The position numbers and the translations under genes are program-made. A stretch of DNA of 64,000 nucleotides, from the NCBI RefSeq assembly GCF_000764185.1, contig NZ_JQEC01000016.1:124001-188000 (forward strand), given 5' to 3'. Position 1 is the stretch's first letter. Each line of letters begins with the position of its first letter. This DNA comes from Colwellia psychrerythraea (GTDB taxonomy: Bacteria; Pseudomonadota; Gammaproteobacteria; Enterobacterales; Alteromonadaceae). Under the pieces are notes generated by a model. The model saw only the letters and a list, made by a program, of their open reading frames with translations. It did no database searches and was not told the DNA's origin. This document shows positions 26,263 to 34,231 of the stretch, piece by piece.

Positions 26263-27972
26263 TTATAAATTAGACATGCCGTAAATAACACTTATTGCCT
26301 CATTATTTCTGTAATCATACACATAGAGATAAGGTTCGTTGTTAGCTCCAGCTTCGAGTATCAATTTTGTTGTTACACTCGAAGATACATAGCCTGAAGC
26401 ATAAGCTGCCGTATTAGAGTTATCGTAAAACACAAGATTACCGTCACTTTGCATAACCATGTTTCCCGGCATATTGTAATCACTGGGTGGGTTTTGAGGA
26501 TTGTTTGAACTAGATAGAGCTGACCACAGGATTGTTGTGGTAGTTTCTCCCGTTGTTGGGTCCGTGTAGATAGTCTGAAGTACAGGGCCAAGTGTTGGGT
26601 CATTAAGGAATACAGCCGACGTGTCCGTTGTTACATCATGTAACGCTGAGATAGACTCACCTGGTGAAAGAAATACAGCTCCCCTTGAATCAAGAAAGAA
26701 TATATCCATAATCTCCCCCCTAAGGTCATTCTGCATTAGATCGCCTATCGCTGTAGCATCCCAGTCGTAAACTGTACCACCTGTAGGAGTGTAATCACTC
26801 AAAGCCTTTAGCCAGTTAAGTTTTGCAAGTGTTGCAATAGCCGTCATGTCATAGGCGCCACGGGCTCCTACATTACTTAACCACGAGCCAGATGCATATG
26901 CCGTAGCATTAACAGTGCCATGAATAACCTGAGTACAGTCCATTAGTACGACAGGATCTGCCTGTGTTGTGGCATTTAGAAGGGCATTGTATGTCCCGCC
27001 ATATGTCGGGTTATCTGGGTCACCTGAAGGAAAGTTACCTTCGCCGTAACTCTCAAGAATTAGGCCATCTAGGCCTGCAGCGACAAGCGAATTTATCTCA
27101 TCAGCTATTTGACCTTTGCCTATTTCACTCGCTGAAGTGCCCGTACCATTACTATAAGGAGCAGGGTAAGAGAGGAATGGCTTAACCTTAACCATGTTAT
27201 CACCGTAGGCTAAGCTTGCCGTAACATGTGCCAGCTGGGCGTTAAGTTCAGTAAGTACAGAAGCTGTATTTAAAGAGACTGTTGAATTCACAGGAAGAGG
27301 AAGTATTCTTTTTGTATAAAGGTCAAACTCTACACCGTACTCACCCATTGATGGATAATTCGGTGTCGAGAAAGCATCAAATTCACTGGCATTTGTCTTA
27401 ACAGCACGGTTGCCCCTGTAAAGCTCTGCATCAAAATAAAGACACGACTCTGTAATGCCCGAATAACAAGCCTCAACTGAACCGCATATATTTTGCAGGG
27501 CATCGGTGTTGTATAAAAGAGTAAGCGGATCAGTTGATATATTCTGATAAAATAATGGTAACTGAGAGCCTGTAACGATCACCGGTCTATCGAGTACGGC
27601 ATTCGGGTTACCGTATTTATCAAGACCGGTAAGAAGGAATGATAGTGCTGATGCGGTCCATGCCATAGAATCAGTACCATGAAGCACTAAAAAGGCATCG
27701 CAAGGTGTATTACCTAATGTATTGTTTGGATAATAATCAAGAATTTTTTGCGCTACTTGACACCAATCAGAGGGCTGAAGGTTAGTACTGTCAAGGGTAG
27801 AGCCATCTGGATTAAACTCGATATAAGTAAAGCTACAATCTTCGTGTTGCGACTTTATAATGGGTAGAACAACATCGGTAATTCCCGTAGTAAATGCTGA
27901 ATTATCTAATGGCGTTAAAGGGTTCTGCGTACATCCGATTGTACCGCCGGTATAAATTAAACCTATTTGCAT
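26263..27972 (-). CDS. Asparaginase-family amidohydrolase with C-terminal bulb-lectin-like domain
   Basis: A 569-residue fusion. The first 370 residues are an asparaginase: IYTGGTIG (T8, T11), LDSTN (D61, S62), LHGTDSMAW (T100, D101) and LYRGNRAVKTNASEFDAFSTPNYPSMGE, so the expected catalytic residues are all present. After a linker, the last 65 residues hold MVMQSDGNLVFYDN, a match to the mannose-binding motif QxDxNxVxY of bulb-type lectins (about residues 508-516). No signal peptide is seen. Usual asparaginases have about 330 residues and no lectin. The gene is the longest of the leftward cassette and is probably co-transcribed with the 25439 gene. It could act on free Asn or on Asn in peptides; the substrate is unknown. 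Confidence 0.8.
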   Translation of the reverse strand: MQIGLIYTGGTIGCTQNPLTPLDNSAFTTGITDVVLPIIKSQHEDCSFTYIEFNPDGSTLDSTNLQPSDWCQVAQKILDYYPNNTLGNTPCDAFLVLHGTDSMAWTASALSFLLTGLDKYGNPNAVLDRPVIVTGSQLPLFYQNISTDPLTLLYNTDALQNICGSVEACYSGITESCLYFDAELYRGNRAVKTNASEFDAFSTPNYPSMGEYGVEFDLYTKRILPLPVNSTVSLNTASVLTELNAQLAHVTASLAYGDNMVKVKPFLSYPAPYSNGTGTSASEIGKGQIADEINSLVAAGLDGLILESYGEGNFPSGDPDNPTYGGTYNALLNATTQADPVVLMDCTQVIHGTVNATAYASGSWLSNVGARGAYDMTAIATLAKLNWLKALSDYTPTGGTVYDWDATAIGDLMQNDLRGEIMDIFFLDSRGAVFLSPGESISALHDVTTDTSAVFLNDPTLGPVLQTIYTDPTTGETTTTILWSALSSSNNPQNPPSDYNMPGNMVMQSDGNLVFYDNSNTAAYASGYVSSSVTTKLILEAGANNEPYLYVYDYRNNEAISVIYGMSNL

Positions 27973-28187
27973 GATGACCTCTTTGAGTTTATTTGTTTAG
28001 CTTTGATAAAGCTAAACTAGCGAAAATGCTATGTAATGAATTGACAGTTTAAACATCTACTTAAAAATACTTTTTTCTTTAAAGGAGGAGAATAGGTGCA
28101 AGTAAATTCACACCCCTTAACCATTTTCGGAGCAATAGAAATGCCCCAGCCCTAACCCAGAAAAAAGGGGAAACAAGCTGAATGTAA

Positions 28188-28964
28188 TTAGATAATTTTA
28201 ATTCCCGATGCAGGAACAAACATATATGCAAAAAACTCATAGCTCACTACAACATCATCTTCACTGCCTTTTATCATTGGCCCTTGATTGACTGTCCAGT
28301 TGGCGACTCTAGGTCCACCTATTGGAGGGGTTTTGGTTCCCGTAAATATTGGCCCTACAATGGAGTGTCCGGCAAAATCAAAATTTGTCACTTGATCGCC
28401 TCCGTCTTTTTGTGACCATTGCAGCGTATCAATATCATCCATTCTTGCCCAATGGTAGTCGCCCGGCCAGTCAACAGCAGCATCGGGGGTTGAGATCATT
28501 AACGCAACTATATGACCATCCATTTCTGCCACCTGCTTTTGGATATCTTCCTGTGTAAAGTCAGAATTACCAAGATATATTAGTCCGTCAGAAACAGCGC
28601 CATCAACTACATCTTGTCCAGTCCATCCTTTTTGTAGCGGCTTACCTGTCATTCGACCAGGTTGTGCAAAAGAATTGGTAGCAACATTAGTTGAATAGTT
28701 ATAACAGTTGTTGTTCACCTGAAATTTGTAAGACATAAAATTGCCGTTACAATTTCCCGACGGATTGTATTCTGTTGACTCACCCACTACAGTTGCTGAA
28801 TATTGCGGAACAGGATCACCTACAGGCACCTGAATATAAGTTGGGGCTACAACCCGATCTGTATCATTATCTATTGCCTGATTTGCATGAAGGCTTGGTG
28901 AGTGCATGGCATCATCGTCATTAAATGAGCCACTAAGTTTATATTTCCGTGTTAACTTTACCAT
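28188..28964 (-). CDS. Putative Cys-His-Asp protein, paralogue A
   Basis: A 258-residue protein without a signal peptide. I start it at MVKLTRKYKLSG, with AAGGA 8 bases upstream; an ATG nine bases earlier is too close to that site. The conserved core is NCNGNFMSYKFQVNNNCYNYSTN (C87), ATNSFAQPGRMTG, PGDYHWARMDD (H171), WSQKDGGDQVTNFDFAG (D196) and a C-terminal YEFFAYMFVP. A Cys, then His, then Asp in this order resembles a papain/transglutaminase-like thiol catalytic set, but I know no named family for it. The gene at 29081 is its paralogue. A region of about 215 bases without genes separates it from the asparaginase gene. Confidence 0.65.
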   Translation of the reverse strand: MVKLTRKYKLSGSFNDDDAMHSPSLHANQAIDNDTDRVVAPTYIQVPVGDPVPQYSATVVGESTEYNPSGNCNGNFMSYKFQVNNNCYNYSTNVATNSFAQPGRMTGKPLQKGWTGQDVVDGAVSDGLIYLGNSDFTQEDIQKQVAEMDGHIVALMISTPDAAVDWPGDYHWARMDDIDTLQWSQKDGGDQVTNFDFAGHSIVGPIFTGTKTPPIGGPRVANWTVNQGPMIKGSEDDVVVSYEFFAYMFVPASGIKII

Positions 28965-29080
28965 TGTATTCATCCTTTGTTTTTTGGTTACTTTTAGAAC
29001 TGTTTAATGCATCTCAATATCTTTATTCATTTGTTAATTGCTTTATTTTTTGCTGAATTTGTTAGCTGTTATCACAATAG

Positions 29081-29935
29081 TTATATAATATTTATCCCTG
29101 AACTTGGTACCCACATATAGGTATAAAATTTATACACTGATACTATGTCATCATCTCCTTTAACAGGATGTGGAACACTTGGTGTAGGGGCAGTAGGACC
29201 GTTATTACATGTCCAATTTGCCAAATGAGGAGGGTTTTCCCAATCAATTGGCTTACCTGCAAAATCGAAGTTAGTGATTTGATCAGGGCCATCTTTTTGT
29301 GACCATGTAAAAGACACTAAATCATCACAACGCACCCAGTGGAAATCTCCCGGCCAGCCTTTTGACTCATTAGCTTCTGAAATAAGAAGTGCCACCAGGT
29401 GTGAAACACCTTCTGGAGATTCATCGCGTAATTTAATGAAATAGTCAGAGGGTAATTTATCAAGTAATTCGGAACCAGTGATCTTGATATTATCTGCTGT
29501 CTTAGCAACACCAGGACCAATATTTATTAGGCCGTCAGATACTGCGCCTGTCACTATAGAAGGGCCTGTAGGATAACTGTTATTAGTAGCTGACAATTTT
29601 CCCTGTTCATCAAGTACAATACTCACTGGCTGATAGTTGTCTTGCGTCATTCTTCCCGGTTGGGCAAATGAGTTTGTGGCATAGTTAGTTGAATAGTTAT
29701 AACAATTATTATTAGGTTGAAACTTGTAAGACATGAAGTTACCTTCACAGTTTACCGCTGGGTCATAGGCAGTTGATGTGCCTATGACTGTTTTCGAATA
29801 CTGAGGTACCTTTGTACCGCTTGGGGTATTAACTAAATCAGGAGCAATATCAACCACATTTCCCCACTGTCCATGCAGCGGATCATCTGCGTAAATCATT
29901 CCTTTTAACTTAGGTCTTCTTACGAATTTAGTCAT
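29081..29935 (-). CDS. Putative Cys-His-Asp protein, paralogue B
   Basis: A 284-residue paralogue of the neighbouring protein, starting at MTKFVRRPKLKG with AAGGA 7 bases before the ATG; the frame is open 26 residues further upstream. The shared blocks are NCEGNFMSYKFQPNNNCYNYSTN (C78), ATNSFAQPGRMT, VSDGLINIG, PGDFHWVRCDD (H199), WSQKDGPDQITNFDFAG (D224) and YKFYTYMWVPSSGI. It has about 30 extra residues between the Cys and His blocks. Both paralogues share a basic N terminus (M-x-K-x-x-R-x-x-KL-x-G). It is the first intact gene of the leftward cassette. Function unknown; a thiol hydrolase or transferase is a guess from the residue order. Confidence 0.65.
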   Translation of the reverse strand: MTKFVRRPKLKGMIYADDPLHGQWGNVVDIAPDLVNTPSGTKVPQYSKTVIGTSTAYDPAVNCEGNFMSYKFQPNNNCYNYSTNYATNSFAQPGRMTQDNYQPVSIVLDEQGKLSATNNSYPTGPSIVTGAVSDGLINIGPGVAKTADNIKITGSELLDKLPSDYFIKLRDESPEGVSHLVALLISEANESKGWPGDFHWVRCDDLVSFTWSQKDGPDQITNFDFAGKPIDWENPPHLANWTCNNGPTAPTPSVPHPVKGDDDIVSVYKFYTYMWVPSSGINII

Positions 29936-30080
29936 AACATTATCCTTGTTTATAATTAATTTTCTGACAACATCACCTGCTATCAATATCCGAGAAAAAC
30001 ACTGCCCTCTCATCTTTTAAAAACTGTACATCTGAGTAACCACTATCAGCTTGCCGGGATTACCAGAAATGTTCAAAAGA

Positions 30081-30368
30081 TCAACGTTTTTCCTGTTTAT
30101 AAAAAAATTGCCTAGTGGTTAGGTATGCATTGAAATATTTATTTCTTTGCTCTGCATAGAGAAAAGGTAAATCTGATAAACCTTTAAACGTATCTATGAT
30201 CGATTTAGCCGCAGCAATTCCGGTAAGCAAAGGTTTATGAACTCCCTGAGAAGTTCTTGGATCGAAGTAAATAGCAGCATCCCCAACGGCAATCCAATTT
30301 TTTCCAGTAGTTTTCTTTAGCTGAAAAGACAGTGATGAATAGACTCTAAAAGGTGTTTTATTATTCAT
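30081..30368 (-). pseudogene. FAD-dependent oxidoreductase/halogenase-like, C-terminal fragment
   Basis: A 95-residue open frame whose core, NWIAVGDAAIYFDPRTSQGVHKPLLTGIAAAKSI, is the FAD-binding GD motif and helix. It is found near the end of tryptophan-halogenase-like and LodB-like flavoproteins, in members of about 350-500 residues. The N-terminal GxGxxG dinucleotide fold is absent, and no continuation is seen upstream. GAAGGA stands before the ATG, so it might still be translated. The genes that follow it, on the same strand, are the Cys-His-Asp pair. Best read as a truncated gene at the cassette's upstream edge. Confidence 0.65.
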
Positions 30369-31361
30369 GGTGCTAGTTCCTTCAGCTATTAACGTAACAG
30401 TCTCTATTTTGATAGAGACAAATAATTAAGATCACTGTACTTAATGGATTTGTTTCAACAACTCGAAAAATAATTTCTAGGTGTTGCTAATTCCATATTA
30501 ATAAATACACTTGAAAAAATTTGTGTTGTGTAAAAAGTTACAGGTAACAAACTATTAGAATAGGTAGGTTAAGATGGGTACTTCCCTTCCTTGGTGTAGC
30601 TTGTAACTCCTTGCAAAATAAATATAGCAGATAATTTTTTTTAAAATATTACATGACATTACACGGACAAAAAGCCTTATACATTTGGTATTAGCTGCAA
30701 CATTAAACTTTACCATGCCGTTCTAGCGAGTAATTGCTATCAAGCGATTCAATATCACTTAGCAAACAGAGAAAATCTATTATTTCTTCCCCTTGTTCAA
30801 TGAATATTAGCCGTTTAAATTAAATGGTTTTTTATACTCATAAAGTGGCAATAGTTTCGATAAAAACAATGATGCTAATGGCTATAATGCGCACCATAAG
30901 CCATTAGCGATGAACTATTTTTCACTATTCATTGGTTAAAGGCTAAGGCTCACTTTTACTACACTTCGGATCTAATTTAGACACGTATTTATCACAGCAA
31001 ATAGTCAGCTCCGCCACCAAAATGGTCATTCGATAAGTTTTCAATTGTTATCTTATGATCTTCTACGTAAGTGAAATTTTCTTGGTATTTCCCCATTTTT
31101 CGCCATAACGATCTGGTACATGCTTAACTTCCTCTGTGAAGTATTTGATAATATATACAAACTTTCATCTAGCATGACTATTACACAATGACATGGTCAA
31201 AACACGCTCCGTCAGTCGGTTTTTCGCTTGCGTCGTGATACCAAAAATAATCGTTTACACCCTGCGAACTCAATTCAAACAGCCTATTAATATTGTTCTT
31301 TTTATAAAAGTTAACCTAAGATCCATGATATAGGGAATAACAAAACAAGAAGCTTATAACC
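30369..31361. other. Gene-poor stretch of about 1 kb at the cassette edge
   Basis: I find no gene that I can support between the flavoprotein fragment and the LysR gene. It is AT-rich. It holds an inverted repeat at 30874-30883 and 30899-30908 (GCTAATGGCT/AGCCATTAGC). A short leftward frame ending near 31000 encodes a tail (YVEDHKITIENLSNDHFGGGADYLL) that looks protein-like but matches nothing I recognise; it may be gene debris. The LysR promoter should lie in the last 100 bases. Confidence 0.5.
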
Positions 31362-32270
31362 ATGGGAGATAGTGATATTACCAAGCTTAGAGATCTAGAT
31401 TTAAATTTACTCAAAACATTATCGGTCCTACTCGAGCACAAACATATATCAAGAAGTGCTGAGCTACTTTTTTTATCCCAACCAGCCGTAAGTAAGCAAC
31501 TCACTAAGCTTCGTAGCATGTTTAATGATCCTTTATTTGTAAGATCAGGGAATATCTTACTTCTTACTCCCAAGGCCGAACGAATAAAGCCAAAAGTCCA
31601 TTCATTATGCGAACAAGTTAAACAATTAGTCATTCCTGACGAACTGAATCTACGAGAAATAAAAATTACAGTAAGCATAATGTTTTCTGATTATGGTAGC
31701 CCACATTGGATATGTAGATTATTGCGTGAGCTTCATAAAGAAGCGCCTAACGTTACCATAGCGTGTAAAGAGTGGAGTAAAGAAAACATAAATCAACTTA
31801 TCAAAGGGGAATTAAATATTGCGCTTGGTCCAATACCTGCTTCTAATGGGCAATGTGAAAGCATTAAGCTAGGAGCAGTAACAACCTCGTTCATTGCTAG
31901 AAACGATCATCCATTATTTAGTCATAATGTTGATACTTCACCGTTTTCAAGCTTTCCATTGATCCGTATATCGGGTTCTACACAATATCAAAAAATTTAT
32001 AGCGCTACTTTTCCAGATAACCCCATCATGCTAGATCAAGCTAGTATGTGGTTAGCACTTGACACGCTTAAATACTCTAATGCTGTATTGATTGGCCCTA
32101 CACCCGTTATGCGTGATTTAGCGCATGCAGAAGAATTTCAATATATCCTGCTTAATCAAGTACCTAATATTGATATTTGTATGAGCTGGACGTCTGGCTT
32201 AACAAGTGATCTATTTTACAACTGGCTTATCGATACAATGATAAAAATAGGCAGAGACATAATTTCATGA
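31362..32270 (+). CDS. LysR-family transcriptional regulator
   Basis: A 302-residue regulator. The N-terminal helix-turn-helix is LRDLDLNLLKTLSVLLEHKHISRSAELLFLSQPAVSKQLTKLRSMFNDPLFVRSGNILLLTPKAERI, in the NodD/SyrM-like style. The rest is the substrate-binding domain (ITVSIMFSDYGSPHWICRLL...LIKGELNIALGPIP). It faces away from the cassette, toward an outer-membrane protein gene and a lipoprotein gene, either of which it could control. No partner gene is divergent from it within 950 bases, which is unusual for LysR. Confidence 0.9.
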   Translation: MGDSDITKLRDLDLNLLKTLSVLLEHKHISRSAELLFLSQPAVSKQLTKLRSMFNDPLFVRSGNILLLTPKAERIKPKVHSLCEQVKQLVIPDELNLREIKITVSIMFSDYGSPHWICRLLRELHKEAPNVTIACKEWSKENINQLIKGELNIALGPIPASNGQCESIKLGAVTTSFIARNDHPLFSHNVDTSPFSSFPLIRISGSTQYQKIYSATFPDNPIMLDQASMWLALDTLKYSNAVLIGPTPVMRDLAHAEEFQYILLNQVPNIDICMSWTSGLTSDLFYNWLIDTMIKIGRDIIS

Positions 32271-32424
32271 CCAATTGCTATCGCTATAACCCTAGGTTAT
32301 AAGCAGTATGAAAATCCACCATTTCTAATACCTATTCACCTTGGGTATTATCTCACTCGTCCTGAGAAAGCAGTGTAATACATAAACATCACTGTTTCTC
32401 ACTCTTTAACAGAGGAGCATTGAT

Positions 32425-32939
32425 GTGAAAAAAGACAACACGCTATCAGATTACTCGCAAGTTTATCAATAATAGTAGGGGCTCTATCACCTCATCCTAT
32501 TTCAGCAGAAGGTTGGACTGAACAACATATAGATAGCGTTTCATTTGGCGGATCGTTCGAAGGTAACTCAAAAGACATGTATTTCGCTTTTAATCGTTAT
32601 GAACAAGGTGGAATTGGTATAGGAATCGAAGTTTCTGCATATCGATATGATCAAGATATGAGTGATTTTGATTATTCGTCAACTTATACCGAAAGAGATA
32701 TATCGCTAACACTGCCTATTTCAGCCACAAAAAAGATTTATATCACCCCTTCTTTAGGTCTTCGTCAGATAAGAAATGTTTCTGAGATAAATGGAAAAAA
32801 AACGGAAAGTTCTCAATATGAACCTCTCTATGGACTAGATTTTACGTACATGCTCGACAATGTCAGTCTCACCGTTGGTGTAGACAAATCAAAAAGTTCA
32901 GACTGGTCAATGACCTATGGGCTAGGTGTTTCATTTTAA
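32425..32939 (+). pseudogene. Small outer-membrane beta-barrel protein, frameshifted in an A6 tract
   Basis: AGAGGAG lies 7 bases before a GTG at 32425, followed by six As at 32428-32433. In that frame a stop comes after 15 codons. With one more A, the frame would read MKKRQHAIRLLASLSIIVGALSPHPISA, an excellent signal peptide, and run on without a break to the stop at 32939. The body shows alternating polar/aromatic strands (MYFAFNRYEQGGIGIGIEVSAYRYDQDM, KKIYITPSLGLRQI) and ends MTYGLGVSF, as small outer-membrane barrels do. A 120-residue frame begins only at 32577. Either a real one-base loss, slippage control, or a sequencing error. Confidence 0.7.
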
Positions 32940-32993
32940 TAATGGTAAATATCGAAAAATATCAATTAGTAGTTATTTTAAAAAGAGGTTTGT

Positions 32994-33683
32994 ATGAAAA
33001 ACGTTTTAAAACTGAGTTGTATTACATTGATGGTTTCACTAGTTGCTGGTTGTAGCTCTTCTGGTGGTAGTGGTGAAACGAAACCTCCTGAGTTTGATGG
33101 TGATCTAGGGTTTGAAAATGTCGACTCTGGTTATGGTACCGATGCGCCTGATTCTGAAGAGTTACCGGAACTTGGCTTTGATTTTGGCTATGTTTACATT
33201 CCAGATATAGACACTGAAGTACCAGTGCCTTCACACCCAATTGAAAATAATATTCAGAACCCGATCAATAAATTTTCAGTGATGAAAGAGCGTTCTGATG
33301 ATGAAGAGACACTCTACTCTATACATATTGGTGAACGACGTGTAGGTGAAATTATCATTAATGAAGACGGCATAACTGTTAGTTCACAACTTACTGATAA
33401 AACAATTACAGCGATAAAAAATAGTGAAGAAGAGTCATGGCAGGTACGTGGTGCTGACGGGGATGTCAAAGGTGATCTGAAACGTTTAGATAATGGTACT
33501 TGGCTAATCCGTGAAGAAATAACCCGAAAGGTATTTGTATCCGTTGTTAAAGATGGTCAGAGAATATTCATTCCAGTAAGTGAAGTGAAAGGTGCGCTTA
33601 AAGATAAGATTAGAGGACACCTGCCTCCAAGGGTATATTTACATAAAGTTTATGCTTTAAAAGCTCATCCCAAGAAGGGTTAA
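32994..33683 (+). CDS. Lipoprotein of unknown function
   Basis: A 229-residue protein with signal peptide and lipobox (MKNVLKLSCITLMVSLVAGCSSSGGSG). An acidic, proline-containing linker follows, up to about residue 85. The C-terminal domain has EETLYSIHIGERRVGEIIINEDG, TITAIKNSEEESWQVRGADGDVKGDLKRLDNGTWLI and a basic end. No family recognised. It lies 54 bases after the frameshifted outer-membrane gene and may be in one operon with it. The AAAGAGG before the ATG is a good ribosome binding site. Confidence 0.75.
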   Translation: MKNVLKLSCITLMVSLVAGCSSSGGSGETKPPEFDGDLGFENVDSGYGTDAPDSEELPELGFDFGYVYIPDIDTEVPVPSHPIENNIQNPINKFSVMKERSDDEETLYSIHIGERRVGEIIINEDGITVSSQLTDKTITAIKNSEEESWQVRGADGDVKGDLKRLDNGTWLIREEITRKVFVSVVKDGQRIFIPVSEVKGALKDKIRGHLPPRVYLHKVYALKAHPKKG

Positions 33684-33859
33684 ATAACTGTAAATCAATC
33701 AAGATAAAGCTATCTCATAGGTTTTTTGGTTTATCAGAGATAGCTGATGCAATATTTTATCTCGCTTAGGGGGCGATAGGGAGATAGATCTCAGACTCTA
33801 AATTCGATTTGAACTTGAATGACTCCTGTGCTGTCTTTGCGCGCAATTTTGACACAAAA

Positions 33860-33887
33860 AAGCCCCGATCCTTTCGAATCAGGGCTT
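33860..33887 (-). terminator. Terminator of the tRNA-Leu gene
   Basis: A 10-bp stem (AAGCCCTGAT/ATCGGGGCTT on the minus strand) followed by six Ts. It begins 9 bases after the 3' end of the tRNA. Confidence 0.85.
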
Positions 33888-33895
33888 TCTATGTA

Positions 33896-33980
33896 TGGTA
33901 CCGCAAGACGGACTTGAACCGTCACTTCTTTCGAAATCGGATTTTGAATCCGACGTGTCTACCAATTCCACCACTGCGGC
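33896..33980 (-). tRNA. tRNA-Leu (anticodon CAA)
   Basis: An 85-base tRNA on the minus strand that begins GCCGCAGTGGTGGAATTGG and ends in the encoded CCA. The anticodon arm is TCGGA-TTCAAAA-TCCGA, giving CAA for UUG codons. A long variable arm is present, as in leucine tRNAs, and the T-arm has TTCAAGT. The acceptor stem pairs with two G-U wobbles. Its 3' end faces the accessory region at 25-33.7 kb; no integrase or duplicated tRNA end was found. Confidence 0.95.
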
Positions 33981-34231
33981 ATAAACTTTTAGCTAGCTGA
34001 TAACTCAACTATCTGGAAATTTATTTGGTAAAGGCTTTAAAGCTTTTACTAACTTTAGCTATGCGCTAAAGAGGTGGCATTATACGAAAGTTAATTAACT
34101 AAGCAACAAGTTTTTCTTAGCAGTTATGCTAACTGGTGTTTATTTACGCTATTCCTGTAGCAATACACCACTTCAGCTCATTATGTTCTCTGCCAATAGT
34201 AATTTAAGAAAGTAATAACTGAATAAAGGAA

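Noticed and set aside
31000..31118. Short leftward frame with a protein-like tail ending GGGADYLL
   Set aside because: Only about 35 codons remain after a stop, with no upstream continuation in one frame; reported only as possible debris.
33708..33745. Inverted repeat AGCTATCTC/GAGATAGCT after the lipoprotein gene
   Set aside because: Long loop and no T-run; too weak to call a terminator.
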